Shown here in pieces: positions 57,133 through 64,000 of a DNA stretch of 64,000 bases (the first letter of the stretch is position 1; each line of letters opens with the position of its first letter). Made by a program: the position numbers and the translations under genes. A model generated the notes under the pieces. The model was not told the DNA's origin, made no database searches, and saw only the letters and a program-made list of their open reading frames with translations. Origin of the DNA: Merluccius polli (Eukaryota; Chordata; Actinopteri; Gadiformes; Merlucciidae); assembly GCA_030340625.1 (NCBI GenBank), contig JAOPHQ010002559.1, positions 1-64,000 of the forward strand, given 5' to 3'.

Positions 57133-58018
57133 TTTAAAAAAGTACTTTCCATAAAATAGGAACAGTAATAGTTACAATAAAATCCCAACAAGGGAAAGAA
57201 AGCAACAAGTAATGAATAGAAGAGGCAAAAAGATAAATGTGTCTAAACGGAGCCACGAAGTTGACGTCAGTACGGCGACAGCAGATCAGTTGTGCCGCCG
57301 TCATCAAAAACGGACGTCGCTTCACATCACGCTTCAGAGGAAAGGCCGTTTCTCTAAAAAAAAAAAAAAAAAAAACCCACACATTTCCTCCTTTCCTCTC
57401 TCCTCGCATGGTTTCCTTGCGTCTCTCCATGCATCCTCGGTGGACGGGACAGCAAGGAAAAGGACGCAAGTGAGGGAAACGTGGATGCACTAAGAGACGC
57501 GAGCAGGCTGCACCCGCAGACTCCTACACATTGAGTCAGTCACACAAGAGTCCTCCCATCTCTAAACCGAGGATGTCGAACCGTCTTTCTACGGCTCTGG
57601 GTTGTCTCCGTCCGTGGTGACGTAAGCACGGTACCCCCCCCCCCCACACACACACACACACACACAAACAACAGCACATTTCTGGTTCCGACTGCAGCGC
57701 CTCAACGCCTCCTAATAATAATATCCGGGACGCCAGCTCTCTCCGCGGCATCTTAAGCCTCGCACCCCCCCCCCCCCCCCTGTTGACGATGCTATGAACC
57801 GGCCCGCCCGCTTGGACTCGCCCCGTGCCTCCAGCCTCTGGTCCAGCCTCTAGCCTCCACCCTCCTGGTCCAGCCTCTAGCCTCCACCCTCCTGGTCCAG
57901 CCTCTGGTCCAGTAGTCCGTCCGGCGTGGCGGACGAGAGCTGATGTCCCGTGCGACTGCGAGTGAACAGCCGCCTTCCCTGCCGCCTCCGCGCCGCCGTC
58001 TGATGGACGGCTAAGAAG

Positions 58019-58177
58019 ATGCTCCGGATCGTCCACTTCATCTCTCTCATAGGTAAGGCAGACGCCATTTCCTTTTCCGGCAAAAACACGCGCGGGGTAG
58101 CTAAGCGTCCTCGATGATTACGCAATTTTTTTTAGCCCATTAAAGTGAACTATCTGTGACCTGTCTTGTAATGCGAC

Positions 58178-58223
<46 letters not shown>

Positions 58224-61160
58224 GGGGGGGGGGCTGGTGGTGGTGTAGTGACCTTTATTTGTTAACTGTACTGTGTGTCGTTTGTATTTTCATGGCAACC
58301 GTTTAATCCGCTCTCACAGGCAGTTTTCATGTTCAACGGAATGAAGTCGGTGCTTTTGGTAAGAGTGAGAAACACACAAATCGTGGGGGGGGGGGAACAC
58401 AAAACGTCATTGCTCAGGTTTTGACCTACTGCTTACTTTCCTAACTGCACCTTTCCACCCCCACAGACGGGAATCATGTTAGGCTATTGGATGGAGAAGA
58501 CGAGTGCTCTGGGAGAGTGGAGGTGCTCAGCCACAGCCAGTGGGGGACGGTGTGCGACCACGGCTGGGACCTGAGGGAGGCCAACGTGGTGTGCCTGGAG
58601 CTGGGCTGTGGCCTGGCCCAGACCGCCCTTCACGGGGCGGCGTTCGGTCCGGGCAGCGGGGAGATCTGGCTCCGACACGTCCAGTGCTCGGGCCACGAGG
58701 CCAGCCTGCTGCGCTGTGCCACCGTCCTCCACAGTAGCGCCCCCCACTGCACCCACCTGGACGACGCCGGCGTCAGGTGCTCGGGTGAGAGGTCTTCCTC
58801 TTCGGACGGGTCTGCTTTGATGCAGTTAAACCCAAATGGGTTTGATTTTCCGGCTATGGCTTCCTGTACTGGATTTTCAACCTGCTCATTGGAGCCAAAC
58901 GCGCTACTCGACAAATGGTTGTCATCGTAGGACAAGCACAGGTGTTGCTAATAACACTATTTATGGGTCTGCTCCTTTTATGTACCAGCAGGACACAGGT
59001 AGTAGACGGATAACACGCATTGACCATTGCTGGTGCTTTGACACACATGAATGAAGCACCTGGCTACCTACCCAATATTATTGTTGGAGGCTACACCTGT
59101 GTTTACCCCGCTATGACAGCTCTGTGAAAAGGGCCCATGGTCATTGTGTGCGTCTCTTCAGTAGTTTAGTCTACTACCCACGCCCTGGACATACAAGGAG
59201 CAGACCTATAACCTGTGTTTGTCCTACGATGACGCCTCTGTGAAAAGGGTGTATTGTCCTCTACTTTCAATCTGGATGATTGCAGATAGCAAAATGTTTG
59301 ACAGCTTAATGGGCTAAAGGTGATTCTTTGTTAAAAACCTCTCCAAACTGCCCCCAGGGACCCTCCTGATGCCCTCACTGTCCATGCTGTCACCGCACGC
59401 TGTGTTTGTTGCCGGTGAGGCGGTGCGCTTCAGCTGCATGGTGCTCCTGGGACACCACCTCAGCGACTTCCACCTGTACAAGCAGGGCGTGTCCACACCA
59501 CTAGTGACACAGCGCGTGGACCAGAGCCAGACCCAAGTGGAGCTCACCCTGACCGACCTGGAGACCTTCCACCAGGGCATCTACAGCTGTGTGTACAGGA
59601 TCAGGGGCAACTTGCCCTCCCAGCTCCTCACTTCCCCGCCCAGCAACTCCATCAACATCACCGTGGGTCAGTTGTGGTGGCTAGTGTGTGTGTCCCATCC
59701 CCCAGGCCACACTCTTTCAATTAAGAGTTCTGTATGGAGTATGTTAAAAAGCTTGATTCAGGTCTAATAGGATCAGGGCGAGAGAGCTTTTGGATGTCCA
59801 GGAAGTGATGCCATTGGTATACATCAACCTCTATTAGATAAGCAGTAAAAGAACAAAGATACTAGATTTGACTCAATCATGCTGTAAAATTTGACAGAAA
59901 TTCCATGTGCAGTACTGCTAATAGCCACCGATGTCCATCTATGAAGATGTATAGCGCAGATTGAGCCAACCAACAAATTACGGCCAACTTGGATGTATTG
60001 ATCCAAACAGCTGTGGTAAAACTTCCAAGACACAATGCTGAACTCTTTTGTGCTAAATACAAGCCATTATTCTTATTGGTGTGTGGTCTTTAGTGTTCTC
60101 AGAAACCTGAAGTCTTTCTTTCTTGACTCCTTCTGGATGCTGCTCAGTGGAGCTGCTGACTCCCCAGCACTGGTACAACACATCGACGGAGGCCCCTGTG
60201 GGCTCGGTCATCAAGGGCCACAGCTTCAACATCACCTGCGTCACCAAGCAGCAGTACCCAGGGGCCTCTTTCCAGCTGCGCCTCAGCCGCTCCAACGGCA
60301 CCGTGCGCCAGTCGCTGCCGGCGCTCACGCCTGCCGTCACCTTCACCTTCTCCACCGCCCAGAGCTCCAACGAAGGCTACTACTACTGCCTATACCGCGT
60401 CCAGCTTGGGGGCCGCACTTTCGTCTCCAGGGAGAGCCAGCCCCTGCCCATATCCGTCAGAGGTAATAATTACCACAGGTAATAAAAGATGGGCTCTTGG
60501 TTGTTGTGCATTAGAGGGGACTTGTGGGGATGGTTTTGAGTTATGGTTGGTGTGGCTGGGTTCCCAGAATGCATCGAATGCTCGGGTGATTTACTCCTGG
60601 TATTTTCATTATACAGAATTGTATACTAAATTCTGTTTTTGTGGTTTACCTTTTCCTGTAAGAGAGATTTTTGCATCGTAAGGCTGGGTATCACATAAAA
60701 AAAGTAATTGCTCACTGCAGCTTTTGCTGGTTTGATGAAGGAATGCAGTGTTAAATGTAAAAAATATTTAATACTAATCAGTGTTCTCGCCAATCAGGTA
60801 TTTGTTAATAGGTTGTTAATTATGTGTTGGCTTGTCCTCTCATTTCCAGATCCTGACCCAGTGCTGAGTCCTATGGTAATCAGTTGGTTGGTGTCTGGCT
60901 TGACGTTTGTTGTTGCACTCATCATTATCGTCATCGTGGCCAAGGTGCTGTGTCAAAAGGAGGAGAAGCCCTCCGAGCTGGAGAGAGAGACGAGGACCTG
61001 TGAGTTCTTCTTCTATGAGCTAATCTACTGTTCATCTTGTCAATCCTGTCAGAGTTGTAGTTAATCAATCGATTGAACTGTGTTCAGGAATGTATATGCT
61101 TTTTTTTTTTCTGCAGGCGTGGACAACACTTACGTTGCCTTATCAATCAACAAGATATGA
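58019..61160 (+). CDS. SRCR and two-Ig single-pass receptor
   Basis: Seven coding exons: 58019-58052, 58320-58358, 58467-58784, 59358-59666, 60148-60462, 60850-60999, 61117-61160; 402 residues. All six introns are phase 1. Exon 1 gives a short hydrophobic leader (MLRIVHFISLIG), probably a signal peptide. Exon 3 is one scavenger receptor cysteine-rich domain with eight cysteines (ECSG, TVCDHGW, VVCLELGC, VQC, LLRC, PHC, VRC), so group B. Exons 4 and 5 are Ig-like domains (FSCMV...GIYSCVYR; FNITC...GYYYCLYR) lacking the usual core Trp, as in LRC/FcR-type domains. Exon 6 holds the membrane span (WLVSGLTFVVALIIIVIVAK); exon 7 ends NTYVALSINKI. Probably a leukocyte or epithelial surface receptor; the ligand is unknown. 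I know no named orthologue. Confidence 0.88.
58180..58232. repeat. (GT)n and G-run in intron 1 of the SRCR-Ig gene
   Basis: About 20 GT units pass into a run of about 12 G. Similar C/CA tracts lie in the leader region at 57637-57666 and 57765-57780. Confidence 0.95.
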
Positions 61161-63220
61161 CGAGCATTACAAACAGTGGATACATCTTAAGGTATAGGAT
61201 ATATCAATACATTGACGCATGTGATTATTATTTTTTTACAATAGACCACCGAAGTGTAGTTGTTATTTTGGGCCTACTAGAGACCCTAAACAGTGCCACC
61301 ATTATATGGTTTGTCATGGTTGTTGTTGTGATTGGAGTTTCTGTTCCATGCAATTGTTCCATGTATTTGTAACAATGTTCAAACAATTTCAGCAAATCAG
61401 ACAGTATTTGCATAATGTGGCATCATTTAAGTCTATCATTTGCCCCTATGGATTCTCCCATTAGCTCCTATGGATCTTCCCACAGTCTGGCAAAGGCCAT
61501 GACACTGGCGTATGGATCCAATGGATCCTTATTTGAACAGAACATTTGCATTGTACTTTGGTGGTCTATTGGCATTTTGATGATGGTGCAGACTTTGATG
61601 TTGTAGCTTCAAAGTTGAGCCTCTGCTGGAATGGTTTCTGGGAGGTCTAAGGAAGCTGATAAGGTACAAGCGACGAAGAAAACTCCAAAGAACCACACAG
61701 CGATTGGTATATTCTCTCACCCTAGCACACTCCCTCTCTTGAAAACAAAAGCACAGTTCGAAGAAGGGACTTTAAGATGGACCAGATGTGGCACTACCAT
61801 AATTCTTAACACTAACCACAACTCAAAAATCCACAAAAATACAACACCAAATCGTTATACTTTAATGGAGAACAATTGGAAATGACAGGGTGTTGCAGTT
61901 TCGCTGTAGTATGTTCGGACCCCTTTATTGGCTCATGGACACGGAAGACAAACCGAGGATGCATGGAATTTAGAATTGAAGTCCACGTTAAACTCCTACT
62001 AGTCTAGACTTCAGATTCACTCAGGCTGTAACTGTAATCCCATGTCTAAATGTGCAGAATACTGGTAATGGTGGTCTGAATTAACCTGCAAAAATGTGTT
62101 CCTCAGGTGTCCATGTGTAGTGTGTATTTACACAGGGTGTCCATCGTTTTATTTATTATTACTAAGTAACACTAACCAGCTCCGCTACGCCTATGTCTCA
62201 TCTCCTACAGATAAATGATCCTTAAAGGATTAGACGTTTTCTAGTTTTCGTAGTGAGACTACACATATTCTGTCATCAAATGTAACGCTCTGGGTGTTGG
62301 GAGCCACTGGTGTTAAACGGGTTTTATATTTGAAATAAGAGTTTGACTGTTAAATCAGCCTATATTGCTGTATTGTATATTTAAATTTGGCAACTGAGAT
62401 CAAACGAAATATTAAATGATGTACGGTATTGCTTGTCCTTCATTGTTTTTTGACATTTGATTTGGTTTTGAAAAACTCAGTTTTCAATACTCATTCACTT
62501 CTATTGACGGTGTTGTAAAAAATATTTTGTTACTTGGTGGATGAAAATGACAACTGCATTTTATAGGGCAGATCGAATTTAAATATCTTTATGCAGTGAA
62601 TAAGAACGGCAGGAAAATATACAATTATATATAAATAATTGGCATTGGCAGTTTGACCAATGCCAATTATTGAATTAAGTGAAAGGCTATGGTATAATAT
62701 GTGGCAAAAACCACAGATTCTGCCAACCAGTACCTTCTAGAAAATGTTTTAACTTAATGCTGACGATACTAGCTGTAATGCAATGCAATTTACTGTCGTT
62801 TTTGACAAGTCGGTCATTTATGTACATGGACGGACACGCGACAACACGACAGATCCAAATATTTTGATCTTGCTTAGTCAGCAATAACTGGCTGGCCGCT
62901 TGGCACAACACCCTTGCTGATTCATTAATACCTAACCCAACATTTGAATTCTTATTGGTCAGATGACCTACATCAATATATTTACTGTAAAATATTTAAT
63001 GATGGAGAACCAGAGTTAATGAATATTGACTGAACAAACATGTCCATATACAAAATACTTAACACTGTAGCTTTGGAAAAATCATTTTTAGCCAGGCAAA
63101 GCACTTAACTTGTTTAAAGCTATTTTATAGAAACCCTATTAAAAAGGTGCATCAAACACTGTATTCCCCATTGAAAAATCCCCATTAAAAACCACAAAAA
63201 TGATTTAATTGAATGAACAT
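61161..63220. other. Convergent 3' regions, SRCR-Ig gene and LAP2-like gene
   Basis: The two genes end tail to tail 2.06 kb apart. No exon is recognised between them. ATTAAA at 62411 could be the poly(A) signal of the SRCR-Ig gene, giving a 1.25-kb 3' UTR. TTTAAT near 62995 (ATTAAA on the minus strand) could serve the other gene. A perfect hairpin lies at 62634-62671. Confidence 0.4.
62634..62671. repeat. Perfect 15-bp hairpin between convergent genes
   Basis: AATAATTGGCATTGG, loop of 8, then the exact reverse complement. Confidence 0.85.
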
Positions 63221-63968
63221 TCAGTCTATTCCTTTAAAAGGCTCACTGTGTGTAGACTCCATGTTGCAAAACACAAAGTAGAGAAACACTGCCACGACCA
63301 GGAAGACCAGAAACTGAACCCACAGTGGAATGAGCCGAGACTTCTCCTCTGGAACAGGTACGCTAGATTTCACTGGGGTGGCGTTCGAGTAGGACATAGT
63401 TCTGTAAGTTGAAGGTGTATCATAGGGCCTGAAAAACAAAATAAAGTTTTACTTGGAAGCATACAATTGATGACCAAAATCCAGTCAGTGTAAACAATAC
63501 GCATGTACACAAGTTTGAAGATAAACATGTACACGACCATTGTTGTCCTCATTTAACTCATTGCTACGGTGTAGTCAACATTTACTAAAGCATATTTTGT
63601 TATACATTTGTGGAAGTTTAGAGTAAGAAAGGCACTGTGCATGTGCAGATTTGTTTACATACATGGTACATTGTAGGGATACGCGATAATGACCAATGTT
63701 ACAAGTGTGCTGTGCCCATGTTTAAATGTGCTTTAGACAACAGCGAAAGTCTTCAGCACAAAAACAAAGCGAATGCTCATTGTAGAAAAATATTTTGGTA
63801 CTTTCGGTTGTTTCATTGGTGAAGGCCAAAATGAGTGAAATACGTTGGCCTGGTCCTTTGAGGAGACATGACTCAAAAGAGCAATCAGATATAATTCAGA
63901 TGGGTGGTACTTACTTGTCAACAAAACCCTGACTACTGTATTCAGACCTTGGTCTTATGTAGGGTTTT
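63221..63968 (-). CDS. LAP2/emerin-type nuclear membrane protein, C-terminal exons
   Basis: Two minus-strand exons, 63968-63915 and 63428-63221, join in frame across a GTAAGT donor and a TTTTTCAG acceptor. The peptide includes PYIRPRSEYSSQGFVDK, MSYSNATPVKSSVPVPEEKS and the membrane anchor RLIPLWVQFLVFLVVAVFLY, and ends FCNMESTHSEPFKGID. A single C-terminal span preceded by IP-W and followed by ME-T and PF resembles the tails of LAP2-beta (TMPO) and emerin, LEM-domain proteins of the inner nuclear membrane that bind lamins and BAF. The LEM domain would lie upstream, beyond the window edge. LAP2 looks closer than emerin by eye, but I leave the symbol open. Confidence 0.7.
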
Positions 63969-64000
63969 CTATGGGGGGGAAAAAAGCAAAGTTATTTTTG

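Larger units (their letters stand above)
53834..57535. other. Intergenic, slc25a33 to SRCR-Ig gene
   Basis: No gene recognised. Contents: a perfect 17-bp hairpin at 55352-55392; a very GC-rich patch at 55990-56130 (G and C runs); AAT microsatellites at 56429-56453 and 57082-57132; a hairpin at 56456-56490; a 19-base A run near 57357. Pieces around 56780-57010 look repetitive, but I cannot name them. Confidence 0.5.

Noticed and set aside
57536..58036. 166-codon minus-strand frame over the SRCR-Ig gene leader
   Set aside because: Built from CpG-rich and CA/C-run sequence with repeated GPGGWRLEA units; no domain.

Overview
This is a vertebrate nuclear window, almost certainly from a teleost fish. 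It carries four protein-coding genes with ordinary GT-AG introns, surrounded and invaded by transposable elements. The fish reading rests on two things. First, spsb1 and slc25a33 lie side by side on the same strand, as SPSB1 and SLC25A33 do on human 1p36. Second, the repeat mix is fish-like: many non-autonomous hAT elements, BEL/Pao and Ty3-type LTR elements, L2- and RTE-type LINE relics, and a tRNA-derived SINE with the common fish 3' tail.

Layout. 1-17.2 kb holds no host gene that I can recognise. It contains LINE and LTR relics, microsatellites, a degenerate BEL/Pao element (8.7-10.7 kb), and a 2.5 kb element with a 9-bp target-site duplication that is itself split by a hAT element. 18.1-22.6 kb is a young Ty3-type LTR retrotransposon: 163-bp LTRs differing at one base, a 5-bp target duplication, an open pol, and a gag interrupted by 21 bp of vertebrate telomere repeat. 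A hAT copy at 22.9-24.0 kb sits directly upstream of the probable spsb1 promoter. spsb1 (coding exons at 27.35-28.04 and 32.48-32.61 kb) encodes a 273-residue SPRY/SOCS-box protein; its intron holds a dead hAT transposase. 34.2-39.5 kb is repeat-rich: a THAP relic, a hAT, fold-back elements and L2 tails. slc25a33 (seven exons, 40.47-53.72 kb, 314 residues) is a mitochondrial pyrimidine nucleotide carrier. Its third intron holds a nested stack of at least four DNA transposons. 58.0-61.2 kb is a seven-exon gene for a single-pass receptor with one group-B SRCR domain and two Ig-like domains, all introns phase 1. At the right edge, on the minus strand, are the last two exons of an inner-nuclear-membrane protein of the LAP2/emerin type.

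The host genes are functionally unrelated: ubiquitin-ligase adaptor, mitochondrial carrier, immune-type receptor, nuclear envelope protein. They share a neighbourhood, not a pathway. The unusual content is in the mobile DNA: telomere repeat inside a young retroelement, two different hAT elements carrying the same C-rich minisatellite, a large inverted-repeat element of uncertain class, and several long perfect hairpins. All coordinates were read by eye; family names for degenerate elements come from recognised protein motifs, not from database searches.
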